In this document: positions 24,047 through 32,536 of the stretch, piece after piece
How the letters are laid out: every line of letters starts with the position of its first letter
Position numbering within the stretch: position 1 is the stretch's first letter
The notes under the pieces: generated by a model
What the model was told of the DNA's origin: nothing
Databases searched by the model: none
What the model saw: only the letters and a program-made list of their open reading frames with translations
Translations under genes and position numbers: made by a program
Assembly (NCBI RefSeq): GCF_001482405.1
Contig: NZ_LPXO01000022.1
Span: 1 to 46,067, forward strand
Direction of reading: 5' to 3'
Length of the DNA: 46,067 bases
DNA from: Pseudoponticoccus marisrubri
Lineage (GTDB): Bacteria; Pseudomonadota; Alphaproteobacteria; Rhodobacterales; Rhodobacteraceae

Positions 24047-26407
24047 ATGCTATTCGGACTGGACGGCGTCGAGATCGGCCTGATCATCGTCTTTCTCACG
24101 CTCTTTTCGGCCATTCTCTCGGGCTTCCCGGTGGCCTTTGCCATCGGCGGTGCCGGGGTCATCTCCTTCGGGATCATCGCGGCGCTGGACAGCGCCGGGC
24201 TTCTCATCCACCAGGCCATCGACACGTCGTCGGATGCCTACCGGGCGCTGGTCGCGTCCGGGGTGAACGAGAACTCGATCTCGATCTTCCGATACCCGGA
24301 TCTGCCACGCTACGCGGCGGAATCGGTCTTTCCCGCCGGCGACTGGGAAGGCGCGCTGAAGCGCACCATCGCGGGCATCACAAACCGCATCAACGAACGC
24401 GTCATCGCGGGCCAGTCCATCGAGACTCTGCTGGCGGTGCTGATGTTCGTGCTGATGGGCATCGTGCTGGAACGCTCGAAGATCGCCAATGACCTGCTGA
24501 CCACCATGGCGCGGGTCTTCGGTCCGCTGCCGGGCGGCCTGGCCGTGTCGATCGTGGTCGTGGGTGCCTTCCTGGCCGCCTCGACCGGTATCGTCGGCGC
24601 GACCGTGGTGACCATGGGCCTGCTCGCGCTGCCCACCATGCTGCGCAACAACTACTCGCCGGAACTGGCGACGGGCGTGATCGCGGCCTCGGGCACGCTG
24701 GGGCAGATCATCCCGCCCTCGATCGTGATCGTGCTTCTGGGCACGCTGGCGGGCGATCTCTACTCGGCCGCGCAGGAGGCCCGCGCGGTCGAGGCCGGCT
24801 GTACCGACGCGCTGACCTATCTGGGTGAGCCGGCGGTGGTCTCGGTGGGCACGCTGTTCCAGGCGGCGCTGCTGCCGGGGATCCTGCTGGCGGGGCTCTA
24901 TGCCGCCTATGCCTTCGGCTACGCGATGCTGAACCCGTCCAAGGCGCCGGCCGTCGTGTCGACCGACTCCGAGAACGAGCCCGTGACCCGCGGCGAGGCG
25001 CTGACCTGGTACCTCTTCGTGCCGGTCGCCCTGATTGCCGGCATGATGCTGCTGGGCAATGTCAACGTGGTCGGCAGCCAGTCGGTCGAGGTGGACCGTT
25101 TCACCGACAGCGGCGAGACGGCCAGCCTGCGCACCAATGTGGGACCGCAATGCCAGGCCTCGATGATCGAGCTGCACGGGCAGGAGGCCTGGGACCAGGC
25201 CGTGGCCGAGCAGGCCGCGATCGACGCCGCCGGCGGCGTGGAATCGGCCGAGCGCCTGTCGCCCGAGGAGATCGAGGCCAAGCGCGCGGCGCAGATCGCC
25301 AATGCGGCCCCGATTGGCACCGGCATCGCGATCCTCAGCGTCTTCTTCGGCCTCGTGCTGTCGCTGGCGCGCGGGATCTCGCCCTCCTCCGATCCGCGCC
25401 CCCTGCAGATCGGCGCGGCCGGGATCGTGCTGGGGCTGCTGGTCGACTGGCTGCTGCTGTCGCCCACCACCTCGTCGGGCGTGACCGTGATCCTGATGGC
25501 GATCCCGTGGGCGGTGACGCTCTACGGCGTGGCCATCGGCATGAAGCGGCTTGCGGGCAACGAGCTGTTGCGCGTGGTGTTCCCGCCGCTGGTGCTGATC
25601 GTGGCGGTGCTGGGCTCGATCCTGGGCGGCATCACCAACCCCACGCCCGCCGCGGCGCTGGGGGCGGCAGGGGCCATCATGCTGGCCGCCTACCGCAAGC
25701 TGTCCGAGGAGGACCGCAGCCCGAAGATCATCCTGTGGTCGACCCTGGCCGTGGTGATCATGATCCTGATCGGGATCAATTTCGACCTGCGCATCAATAC
25801 CGACGATGTCAGCGTCGAAAGCTGGATCGCCTTCTTCATGGCCTATGCCGCCTATCTCTACGCGCTGTTCGGGCTGCTCTTTGCCTGCTGGGTGCTGTTC
25901 CGCTCGGGCGTGCTGACACCGGCGGTGCGAGAGACGGCCAAGGTGACCTCGATGGTCTTCACCATCCTGATCGCCTCGCAGCTGCTGAACCTTGTGGTGA
26001 TCTCCTTCGGGGGCGAGCACTACATCCAGCTCTTCCTGCGCAGCTTCGATGACGTGCGCACGGTGTTCATCATCGTGATGCTGGTGCTCTTCGTGCTGGG
26101 TTTCGTGCTGGACTTCCTCGAGATCATCTACATCGTCGTGCCCATCGTGGGCCCGGTGATCTACGGCGCGCATTTCGATCCGAAATGGGTGACCATCATG
26201 ATCGCGGTGAACCTGCAGACCTCGTTCCTGACGCCGCCCTTCGGCTTCGCGCTGTTCTACCTGCGCGGCGTCGCCCCGCGCGAGGTGACCACGCAGCACA
26301 TCTATCGCGGCGTGATCCCCTTCGTGATCATCCAGGTGGTGGGTCTGCTGCTGCTGGCCGCTTTCCCGGGCATCGTCACGATCATCCCGGACCTGATCCC
26401 GAACTGA
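24047..26407 (+). CDS. dctM: TRAP transporter large permease subunit, extended form
   Basis: A 786-residue DctM with the hallmark SGFPVAFAIGGAG near the start, FLAASTGIVGATVVTMGLLALP, GTLGQIIPPSIVIVLLG, and the C-terminal FLEIIYIVVPIVGPV and QTSFLTPPFGFALFYLRG. A typical DctM has about 430 residues; extra material lies at about residues 60-120 (a soluble loop after the first helices) and at about 300-560, where a charged segment and additional membrane helices occur. The start at 24047 follows AAAGGGGCAGG. It forms the ion-coupled channel of the transporter. The GC-rich hairpin after it ends the operon. Confidence 0.92.
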   Translation: MLFGLDGVEIGLIIVFLTLFSAILSGFPVAFAIGGAGVISFGIIAALDSAGLLIHQAIDTSSDAYRALVASGVNENSISIFRYPDLPRYAAESVFPAGDWEGALKRTIAGITNRINERVIAGQSIETLLAVLMFVLMGIVLERSKIANDLLTTMARVFGPLPGGLAVSIVVVGAFLAASTGIVGATVVTMGLLALPTMLRNNYSPELATGVIAASGTLGQIIPPSIVIVLLGTLAGDLYSAAQEARAVEAGCTDALTYLGEPAVVSVGTLFQAALLPGILLAGLYAAYAFGYAMLNPSKAPAVVSTDSENEPVTRGEALTWYLFVPVALIAGMMLLGNVNVVGSQSVEVDRFTDSGETASLRTNVGPQCQASMIELHGQEAWDQAVAEQAAIDAAGGVESAERLSPEEIEAKRAAQIANAAPIGTGIAILSVFFGLVLSLARGISPSSDPRPLQIGAAGIVLGLLVDWLLLSPTTSSGVTVILMAIPWAVTLYGVAIGMKRLAGNELLRVVFPPLVLIVAVLGSILGGITNPTPAAALGAAGAIMLAAYRKLSEEDRSPKIILWSTLAVVIMILIGINFDLRINTDDVSVESWIAFFMAYAAYLYALFGLLFACWVLFRSGVLTPAVRETAKVTSMVFTILIASQLLNLVVISFGGEHYIQLFLRSFDDVRTVFIIVMLVLFVLGFVLDFLEIIYIVVPIVGPVIYGAHFDPKWVTIMIAVNLQTSFLTPPFGFALFYLRGVAPREVTTQHIYRGVIPFVIIQVVGLLLLAAFPGIVTIIPDLIPN

Positions 26408-26416
26408 CCCGATGGA

Positions 26417-26445
26417 CCGGGCCGCCCCCTTGCGGGGCGGCCCGG
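26417..26445 (+). terminator. GC-rich hairpin after dctM
   Basis: A perfect 12-bp stem CCGGGCCGCCCC / GGGGCGGCCCGG closes a 5-nt loop ten bases after the dctM stop. There is no T-run, as is common for terminators in high-GC genomes. Confidence 0.7.
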
Positions 26446-26586
26446 CTCCGCCTGACCCGGCGGTCCGACGCTGCGTCCCCTTTCCCCGGTTTTGTCACGT
26501 TCCCGTCGTTTCCTGACCCAGAACAGTGGGCATTCTCCTGAGCTATCGGAATTTCATCCGAAACAATCGAGCAGGAGACGGTCGCT

Positions 26587-26859
26587 ATGACCCAGACAGG
26601 ATTCGCACCCAAATCGGATTTCCAACCCCGCCACCCGTGGCCCGGCACCGACCCGCGCCCGCGCTCGCGGCACAGCCCCCGGCACGGACGGCCCGCGGGC
26701 CCGGTCTACCGGCCTGCGCCGCGCCCCGGCGACCGGGTGCTGCGGCACCCCGCGCCCGCGCAGGGCGCGCCCGGGCGTCTCGTGCCGATCACCCGCACGG
26801 TGGCGCTGCTGACGGCGATGCTGTTGCTGACACCGGTTCTTCCCGCGCTCCTCGGCTGA
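26587..26859 (+). CDS. Small Pro/Arg-rich protein with C-terminal hydrophobic helix
   Basis: A 90-residue ORF with AGGAGA eight bases upstream of its ATG. The first 65 residues are rich in Pro, Arg and His and probably disordered. The last 20 (TVALLTAMLLLTPVLPALL) form a hydrophobic helix that could anchor the tail. I do not recognise it. It converges with bpt. The biased composition leaves open that the frame is not translated. Confidence 0.5.
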   Translation: MTQTGFAPKSDFQPRHPWPGTDPRPRSRHSPRHGRPAGPVYRPAPRPGDRVLRHPAPAQGAPGRLVPITRTVALLTAMLLLTPVLPALLG

Positions 26860-26876
26860 GGGGCGCGCCCGCGCGG

Positions 26877-27692
26877 TCAGGTGCCGCGCGAATCGGGGAA
26901 GGAGATATTGGCCACCTGCTCGGCGATCGGATCGGTCGAGAGCGGGTGGGTGTCCGGATCGTAGCTGGAGGGATCCTGCAGCCGTTCCCATTCGCCCTTG
27001 CGATAGACCTCCAGCGCGTCGAACTGCGCCTTGTAGCCCATCTTGTCGCTGCCCGGCACCCAGTAGCCCAAATAGACATAGGGCAGGCCGGCCTCGCGCG
27101 CGATCTCGACATGGTCGAGGATCATCCATGTCCCAAGCGAGCTGCGCGCCAGCTCGGGCTCGTAGAACGAGTAGACCATGGACAGCCCGTCATCCAGCAT
27201 GTCGGTCAGGCAGACCGCGATCAGCGCGCCGCTGCGTGTGTCGCTATACTCGATCACGCGGCTGCGGATCGGGGTCTCCTCGATCATGGCGGCGAATTCG
27301 AACACGTCCATGTCGGCCATGCCGCCATCGGCATGACGCGTGTCGAGATAGCGGCGGAACAGGTCGTATTGTTCCTCGGTCGCCCAGGGGCTGGTCGCGC
27401 GGCGTTCGAAATGCGCGTTGCGCTTGAGCACGCGGCGCTGGCTGCGCGAGGGCTTGAAGCGGCTGACATCGATTCGCGCCGAGAGGCAGGCCGCGCAATC
27501 CGAGCAGGAGGGCCGGTAGAGCACGTTCTGCGACCGGCGGAAGCCCTGCTTGGACAGGCCGTCATTCAGCGCCTGTGCCCCGTCGCCCTGCAGCGCCGTG
27601 AACAGCTTGCGCTCCATCCGGCCCTCCAGATACGGGCAGGGCTGCGGCGCGGTGACGTAGAACTGCGGTGCAAGGGGTAGCGAATGGCGCAT
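26877..27692 (-). CDS. bpt: Leucyl/arginyl-tRNA--protein transferase (Asp/Glu leucyltransferase)
   Basis: The enzyme adds Leu from its tRNA to proteins starting with Asp or Glu, marking them for ClpS-ClpAP degradation (N-degron pathway). The protein begins [32 protein letters not shown], then [19 protein letters not shown] with four conserved Cys, and ends in the GNAT-like part ([32 protein letters not shown] and [12 protein letters not shown]). The family N-terminus supports ATG 27692; ATG 27698 is possible. An alpha-type SspB, another ClpXP-route factor, is also in this window. Confidence 0.93.
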   Translation of the reverse strand: MRHSLPLAPQFYVTAPQPCPYLEGRMERKLFTALQGDGAQALNDGLSKQGFRRSQNVLYRPSCSDCAACLSARIDVSRFKPSRSQRRVLKRNAHFERRATSPWATEEQYDLFRRYLDTRHADGGMADMDVFEFAAMIEETPIRSRVIEYSDTRSGALIAVCLTDMLDDGLSMVYSFYEPELARSSLGTWMILDHVEIAREAGLPYVYLGYWVPGSDKMGYKAQFDALEVYRKGEWERLQDPSSYDPDTHPLSTDPIAEQVANISFPDSRGT

Positions 27693-27763
27693 GGTCATCC
27701 GTTGGCTGTTGGTTGACAAAACGGTAACAACGATGGGCCGGGTCGCCAAGCCCTTGAAACGCT

Positions 27764-27788
27764 CAAGACCCCGCTTTTGCGGGGTCTT
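27764..27788 (-). terminator. Intrinsic terminator after the RDD gene
   Basis: AAGACCCCGC-TTTT-GCGGGGTCTT forms a 10-bp perfect stem with a 4-nt loop between the RDD-protein gene and bpt. The flanks have short T/A runs on both sides, so it may work in either direction. Confidence 0.75.
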
Positions 27789-27821
27789 TCGGACCATCAC
27801 CCGGCGTCATCGCGTCGCGGA

Positions 27822-28265
27822 TCACGCGCGCCGGTTCAGCGCCACCGTGCCCAGCACCATGTCCGTCAGGCCCTGGCCGCGTTCGCTGAGGAACATCAGC
27901 AGGATCGAGCCCAGCTGCAGCAGCACCGTCGACATGGTCACGGTGTATCCCACCGTGTGCAGCAAGGCCTGTCCGGTATCCAGCCGCTCGCCCCAGGCGT
28001 TGCGCAGCTCGATCGCCATCAGCCGCATGCCCGGCGTGGCCGAGCGGTTCGAGATCGTGATCCAGCGATACAGGAAGCCGACCGTCAGGTAGATCAGCGG
28101 GATGACGAACAGCCCCACGACGGTGAACAGGGCAATCGGCAGGGTGATGAGCGCGATCAGGATCACGTCGACCACCCAGGCCAGGCCGCGCTTGATCGTG
28201 ACGCCGTCATAGAAACCCGCCTGCGTCTCGGGGTCGGGCAGATGGGACAGCGGCTCGCTATACAT
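27822..28265 (-). CDS. RDD-family membrane protein
   Basis: A 147-residue protein with the RDD domain: after a short N-terminus (MYSEPLSHLPDPETQAGFYDG) the first helix is TIKRGLAWVVDVILIALITLPIALF, carrying the conserved Arg and Asp. Helix two is LFVIPLIYLTVGFLYRW, followed by SATPGMRLMAIELRN and a third helix. RDD proteins are proposed ion exchangers or accessory membrane proteins; the function here is unknown. The start 28265 has AAGGAGG. Confidence 0.88.
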   Translation of the reverse strand: MYSEPLSHLPDPETQAGFYDGVTIKRGLAWVVDVILIALITLPIALFTVVGLFVIPLIYLTVGFLYRWITISNRSATPGMRLMAIELRNAWGERLDTGQALLHTVGYTVTMSTVLLQLGSILLMFLSERGQGLTDMVLGTVALNRRA

Positions 28266-28289
28266 GGGGTCCTCCTTGGGGGATGAAGA

Positions 28290-28308
28290 CCCCCGCGACA
28301 TGCGGGGG
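28290..28308 (-). terminator. Hairpin after the DUF2852 gene
   Basis: CCCCCGC (28290-28296) pairs with GCGGGGG (28302-28308) around GACAT, just downstream of the minus-strand DUF2852 gene, with a short T-containing flank on that strand. Confidence 0.55.
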
Positions 28309-28328
28309 CCGGGCGTGTGGGGGCCGGC

Positions 28329-28751
28329 TCAGGCCTCTTCGGTCTCGCGCGTCGCGCGCTTCTCGCGCTCGTCCATGAACTGGTCGAACTCGGACTTGTC
28401 CTTGGCGTCGCGCAGCCGCTCGAGGAAGGCCTCGAAGGCGTCCTGTTCCTCTTCGAGGCGGCGCAGCGTCTCGGCCTTGTAGGCGTCGAAGGCGGTGTTG
28501 CCCGAGGGCTTCATCGCGCTCCAGGCCTGGCGGCGGGAGGCGTGCTTGCTGTGGCGGCAGGATTTGCTGAACATTTTCTTGCTCCAGATCATGTAGGCGA
28601 GAAGGGCAAGGCCGACAGGCCAGAAGAAGATGAAACCGAGAACCATGGCCGCGATCCAGGCGCCCTTGCCCTTGGAATCCAGCCAGGCCTCGCTCCGGGT
28701 CAGCCAGCCGGCATTGGCGGGCAGCTCGGATGAATATGCGGCGGTGGTCAT
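28329..28751 (-). CDS. DUF2852 membrane protein
   Basis: A 140-residue protein. A short N-terminal part (MTTAAYSSELPANAGWLTRSE) leads to a single hydrophobic span (GAWIAAMVLGFIFFWPVGLALLAYMIW). A basic SKKMFSKSCRHSKHASRRQ stretch follows, then a charged, probably coiled-coil, C-terminus (YKAETLRRLEEEQDAFEAFLERLRDAKDKSEFDQFMDERE). The family is conserved in Alphaproteobacteria and of unknown function. The start 28751 follows GGAGAG. Two operator-like inverted repeats flank its predicted promoter. Confidence 0.87.
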   Translation of the reverse strand: MTTAAYSSELPANAGWLTRSEAWLDSKGKGAWIAAMVLGFIFFWPVGLALLAYMIWSKKMFSKSCRHSKHASRRQAWSAMKPSGNTAFDAYKAETLRRLEEEQDAFEAFLERLRDAKDKSEFDQFMDEREKRATRETEEA

Positions 28752-28775
28752 GTCTCTCTCCGTGTTTGCGTTGCG

Positions 28776-28794
28776 ATGTGAATGCTCTTCACAT
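28776..28794. promoter_or_regulatory. Operator-like inverted repeat ATGTGAA-N5-TTCACAT (site 1)
   Basis: A perfect 7-5-7 inverted repeat lies 25-43 bp before the DUF2852 start and would cover the predicted transcription start. It has the same architecture as the site at 28835. Confidence 0.6.
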
Positions 28795-28799
28795 TGAGA

Positions 28800-28828
28800 A
28801 AGATCGGCGTTCGACCCGGCATGTTCAA
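28800..28828 (-). promoter_or_regulatory. Weak candidate promoter of the DUF2852 gene
   Basis: TTGAAC (28828-28823) is followed after 17 bp by GATCTT (28805-28800). The -10 is poor. It sits exactly between the two inverted repeats, which is why I report it. Confidence 0.3.
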
Positions 28829-28834
28829 GGGGCA

Positions 28835-28853
28835 ATGTGAATGATTTTTACAT
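28835..28853. promoter_or_regulatory. Operator-like inverted repeat ATGTGAA-N5-TTTACAT (site 2)
   Basis: A second 7-5-7 repeat with one mismatch, 59 bp centre-to-centre from site 1, upstream of the candidate -35. Confidence 0.55.
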
Positions 28854-28899
28854 TTTCCGCGAGACCAGGGATCCGGGGCGGTTCAAACGGGTGGCCGCC

Positions 28900-28932
28900 G
28901 CGGGGTTTGAGTATTTTCAAAGAGAAGAAGCC
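28900..28932 (+). repeat. Dispersed GAGTATTT...AAAGA-GAAG motif, copy at the ybaK 3' end
   Basis: GAGTATTTTCAAAGAGAAGAAG occurs at the 3' end of the YbaK-type gene. It resembles the arms of the inverted repeat at 39472-39547 and a motif I associate with gene ends in this bacterial group. Confidence 0.5.
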
Positions 28933-29405
28933 GAAGAGCGGTGCGTGAACGCCGCCACCTGCGCGCCGGTCAGCCCGGGCAGAAGGCGGGGATCGAGCGG
29001 GAAGACATGGCGCGGGGTGCCCGCCGCCGCCCAGATCACGTCAAACTCCATCAGCCGCGGGTCGAGCCAGGCGCGGATCGGGGTCAGGTGCCCGATCGGT
29101 GCGACGCCACCGATGGCGAACCCGGTCTGCGCCCGCACCAGCGCGGCATCGGCGCGGCCAAGCGGTGCGCCCGCCAGCGCCGAGGCCCTGGCATCGTCCA
29201 CCCGGTTGCCGCCCGCGGTCAGGAACAGCACCACCTCGTCCGTGTCGCCCGCGCGGTAGATGATCGACTTGGCGATCTGGTCCAGCGCGCAGCTGACCGC
29301 CTCGGCCGCCTCCTGCGCGGTGCGGGCCTGTCCGACCTCGCGGATGCCGTCGGGCAGGCCGGCCGCCTCGAGCGCGGCGCGCACGCGTTTCAGGCTCTTG
29401 CTCAT
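28917..29405 (-). CDS. YbaK/ProX-type aminoacyl-tRNA editing domain protein
   Basis: A 162-residue free-standing editing domain that hydrolyses mischarged tRNA (such as Cys- or Ala-tRNAPro) in the cytoplasm. It has ALDQIAKSIIYRA with the conserved Lys, and TGFAIGGVAPIGH, the GxxPxGH box of the family. The start at 29405 (MSKSLKRVRAAL) has AAGGAG. It is divergent from glnE with about 90 bp between the starts. Which mischarged tRNA it edits is not clear from the sequence. Confidence 0.88.
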   Translation of the reverse strand: MSKSLKRVRAALEAAGLPDGIREVGQARTAQEAAEAVSCALDQIAKSIIYRAGDTDEVVLFLTAGGNRVDDARASALAGAPLGRADAALVRAQTGFAIGGVAPIGHLTPIRAWLDPRLMEFDVIWAAAGTPRHVFPLDPRLLPGLTGAQVAAFTHRSSASSL

Positions 29406-29494
29406 GGGATCTCCTTTTTGCCGCATCCTGTCGCGGCATCCGGAGGAGGGCAAGACAGGTTGCCTTTGCCGCGCGGCCATGGCCATCTGCGCGC

Positions 29495-32275
29495 ATGAGG
29501 ATCTCGTCGCATATCACCCGCCTGCCACGTCCCTTCGATGCCGACCGCGCCGCCGAGGCGCGGGCTGCGGCGGGCTGGGCCACGGGCCCGCTGGCCGAGC
29601 TGATCGCCGGCACGGGCGGGTCGAGCCCCTATCTGAAGGGGCTGATCGAGACGGAGAGCGCGTGGCTGGAGGGCGCGGTCGAGGATGTGGAGGCAGCACT
29701 TGCCACGCTGAGGGATGAGCTGAACGAGACGCCCGGTGACGGCATCGGCACCGCGCTGCGGCAGGCCAAGCGGCGGGTCGCGCTGATCGCGGCGCTCTGC
29801 GATCTCTCGGGGGCCTGGGCACTGGAACAGGTGACCGGCGCGCTGACCGATTTCGCCGACCTGTCCGTCTCGCTGGCGCTGCGCGCCGCCATCGCGCGCG
29901 AGATCCGACGCGGCAAGCTGCCCGGCCAGACCGAGGCGGACATCCCCGCCGCCGGCGGCATGGTGGCGCTGGCCATGGGCAAGATGGGCGCGGGCGAGCT
30001 CAACTATTCCTCGGATATCGACCTGATCTGCCTCTTCGACGAGACACGCTATGACCGGGACGACTATCACGAGGCGCGCGCCGCGCTGGTGCGGGCCACG
30101 CGCAAGATGGCCGCCACGCTGACCGACCTGACCGGCGAGGGCTATGTCTTCCGCACCGACCTGCGGCTGCGCCCCGACCCGGCCGTCACCCCGGTCTGCA
30201 TGGCGATGGAGGCGGCCGAGCGGTATTACGAGAGCCTCGGACGCACATGGGAGCGGGCCGCCTATATCAAGGCGCGCCCCTGTGCGGGCGACATCGCGGC
30301 GGGCGAGCGCTTTCTGGGCGAGCTGAAACCCTTCGTCTGGCGCAAGCACCTTGACTTTGCCGCCATCCAGGACGCGCATGACATGCGGCTGCGCATCCGC
30401 GCGCACAAGGGGCTGCACGGGCCGATCACGCTGTCGGGGCACAACATGAAGCTGGGCCGCGGCGGCATCCGCGAGATCGAGTTCTTCACCCAGACCCGGC
30501 AGCTGATCGCCGGCGGGCGCGACCCCGAGCTGCGCTCCCGTGGCACCGTGCCGGGGCTGCGCGTGCTGGCCGAGAAAGGCTGGATCCCGAGTGACGTGGC
30601 CGAGACCCTGGCCGATCACTACCGCGCGCATCGCACGGTCGAGCACCGGGTGCAGATGGTGGGTGACGCGCAGACCCATGACCTGCCCAAGACCGACGAC
30701 GAGATGGAGCGGCTGGCCTGCCTGATGGGCACCGACCGCGCCGCGCTGGAGGCGGAGCTGGTGGACCGGCTGACCGAGGTGCACCAGCTGACCGAGGGCT
30801 TCTTCGCGCCCGACGAGGGTAGCGAGGCCGATATGCCCGAGGCGCTGGCCGAGAGCGAGATCCCCAGCCGCTGGCCCAGCTATCCCTGCCTGCGTTCGGA
30901 ACGCGCCATGACGATCTTCAAGCGCCTGCGCCCCGAGATCCTGCGCAAGCTGGGTGAGACGGCGCGCCCCGAAGAGGCGCTGGCCGCTTTCGACGGATTC
31001 CTGCGCGGCCTGCCGGCGGGGGTGCAGCTTTTCTCGCTCTTCGAGGCCAACCCGCAGCTGATCGACCTGATCGTCGACATCGCCGGCACCTCGCCGGACC
31101 TCTCACGCCATCTCGCGCGCAATGCAGGCGTGTTCGACGCGGTGATCGGCGGCGGCTTCTTCGCGCCCTGGCCGGGCATGCGGGCGCTGCGGCAGGAACT
31201 GTCCGACCTGCTGGCCGAGGCCGATGATTACGAGCGTCGGCTGGACGCGGCGCGGCGCTGGGGCAAGGAATGGCATTTCCGCGCCGGCGTCCACCTGCTG
31301 CGCGGGCTGATGGACCCCGAGGAGGCCGGCCACGCCTATGCCGAGCTGGCCGAGGCCACGCTTTCGGCGTTGTTCCCGGTGGTGGTGGTGGAGTTCGCCC
31401 GCAAGCACGGGCCCCCGCCGGGGCGCGGCGCGGTGGTGCTGGGCATGGGCTCGCTGGGGGCGGGGCGGCTGCACGCGCGCTCGGATCTCGACGTGATCGT
31501 GATCTACGATGCCGACGGGGTGGAGGCCTCGGACGGGCGCAAGCCCTTGGACTCGCGCAGCTATTACGCGCGGCTGACCAAGGCGTTGATCACCGCCATG
31601 ACCGCGCAGACCGCCGAGGGGCGGCTCTACGAGGTGGACATGCGGCTGCGCCCCTCGGGCAACCAGGGGCCGGTGGCGACGTCCTGGGACAGTTTCCGCA
31701 ACTACCAGAGCAACGAGGCCTGGGTGTGGGAGCACCTGGCCCTGACCCGTGCGCGGGTGGTGGCCGGGGCGGCGGGGCTGGCCGGCGATGTCGAGGCGTT
31801 CCGGCGCGAGTTGCTGGGCACGCCGCGCGCGGCGGACACGATCCTGCAGGAGGTGGCGAAGATGCGCGCCCGGATCGCCGCGGCCAAGGACAGGGGCGAC
31901 CCGTGGGAGCCCAAGATCGGCTTTGGCCGCATGCAGGAGATCGACCTCGTGGCGCAGGCGGCGGCGCTGCTTTCGGGCCGGCCGGTGCGCCAGACGCCGC
32001 GCGCGCTGCGGCAGGCGGACTGGATCGCGCAAGAGGACCGCGCCGCGCTGATCGAGGCGCATGGCCTGTGCTGGGCGTTGCAGATCGGCGCGCGGCTGGT
32101 CAGCGACGAGGCGCTGGATCCCGAGAGCCTTGGCACGGGGGGCTGCGACTTCCTGCTGCGCCTGACCGGCAGGTCGGATATGACCGAACTGAGGTCGCGA
32201 CTGGAGGCGGCAACGGCCCGCGCCGGCGCCATCATCGACCAGCTTCTGCCAGAGACAAGCGAGGGCGCGTCATGA
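29495..32275 (+). CDS. glnE: Bifunctional glutamine synthetase adenylyltransferase/removase
   Basis: GlnE adds and removes AMP on glutamine synthetase in response to PII and glutamine, controlling nitrogen assimilation. The 926-residue protein contains two nucleotidyltransferase domains. The N-terminal (removing) domain has AMGKMGAGELNYSSDIDLICLFD and the C-terminal (adding) domain has GMGSLGAGRLHARSDLDVIVIYD, each with the Asp-x-Asp metal site. Linker helical domains lie between. The length is near that of E. coli GlnE (946). The start ATG 29495 lies divergent from the ybaK-type gene. It overlaps the next small gene by ATGA. Confidence 0.96.
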   Translation: MRISSHITRLPRPFDADRAAEARAAAGWATGPLAELIAGTGGSSPYLKGLIETESAWLEGAVEDVEAALATLRDELNETPGDGIGTALRQAKRRVALIAALCDLSGAWALEQVTGALTDFADLSVSLALRAAIAREIRRGKLPGQTEADIPAAGGMVALAMGKMGAGELNYSSDIDLICLFDETRYDRDDYHEARAALVRATRKMAATLTDLTGEGYVFRTDLRLRPDPAVTPVCMAMEAAERYYESLGRTWERAAYIKARPCAGDIAAGERFLGELKPFVWRKHLDFAAIQDAHDMRLRIRAHKGLHGPITLSGHNMKLGRGGIREIEFFTQTRQLIAGGRDPELRSRGTVPGLRVLAEKGWIPSDVAETLADHYRAHRTVEHRVQMVGDAQTHDLPKTDDEMERLACLMGTDRAALEAELVDRLTEVHQLTEGFFAPDEGSEADMPEALAESEIPSRWPSYPCLRSERAMTIFKRLRPEILRKLGETARPEEALAAFDGFLRGLPAGVQLFSLFEANPQLIDLIVDIAGTSPDLSRHLARNAGVFDAVIGGGFFAPWPGMRALRQELSDLLAEADDYERRLDAARRWGKEWHFRAGVHLLRGLMDPEEAGHAYAELAEATLSALFPVVVVEFARKHGPPPGRGAVVLGMGSLGAGRLHARSDLDVIVIYDADGVEASDGRKPLDSRSYYARLTKALITAMTAQTAEGRLYEVDMRLRPSGNQGPVATSWDSFRNYQSNEAWVWEHLALTRARVVAGAAGLAGDVEAFRRELLGTPRAADTILQEVAKMRARIAAAKDRGDPWEPKIGFGRMQEIDLVAQAAALLSGRPVRQTPRALRQADWIAQEDRAALIEAHGLCWALQIGARLVSDEALDPESLGTGGCDFLLRLTGRSDMTELRSRLEAATARAGAIIDQLLPETSEGAS

Positions 32276-32532
32276 CAGGCGACACGGTGGATCCCAAGGG
32301 GCTGATCGCCGAGGCCTACCGGATCGAGGGGATCACCCCGGCCGAGTGCCGGTCGATCTTTCTCGACTGGGCGCTGTCGGTGCCCACGGGTGTGGATGCC
32401 AGGGCGCTGGTGGCCGTGCTGCTGTCGCGCCACGGCGCGCCGGGTCACCCGATGACGACGGTGCTGCGCGACGGGCTGGACGAGGCCGGGGCGCCGCGCC
32501 GCCGCGGCGGGCGCGGCGGACGGCGGCGCTGA
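32272..32532 (+). CDS. Small protein coupled to glnE
   Basis: An 86-residue protein whose ATG overlaps the glnE stop (ATGA). The first 75 residues read like a folded helical protein (GLIAEAYRIEGITPAECRSIFLDWALSVPTG, LVAVLLSRHGAPGHPMTTVL), and the end is Arg/Gly-rich (RRRGGRGGRRR). I do not recognise a named family. Coupling to glnE suggests a link to nitrogen regulation, but this is inference from position. Confidence 0.75.
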   Translation: MTGDTVDPKGLIAEAYRIEGITPAECRSIFLDWALSVPTGVDARALVAVLLSRHGAPGHPMTTVLRDGLDEAGAPRRRGGRGGRRR

Positions 32533-32536
32533 GGGC

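Noticed and set aside
24050-26299. 749-codon open frame opposite dctM
   Set aside because: It is antisense to the TRAP permease gene. The product is made of His/Asp/Gln/Arg runs and has no domain.
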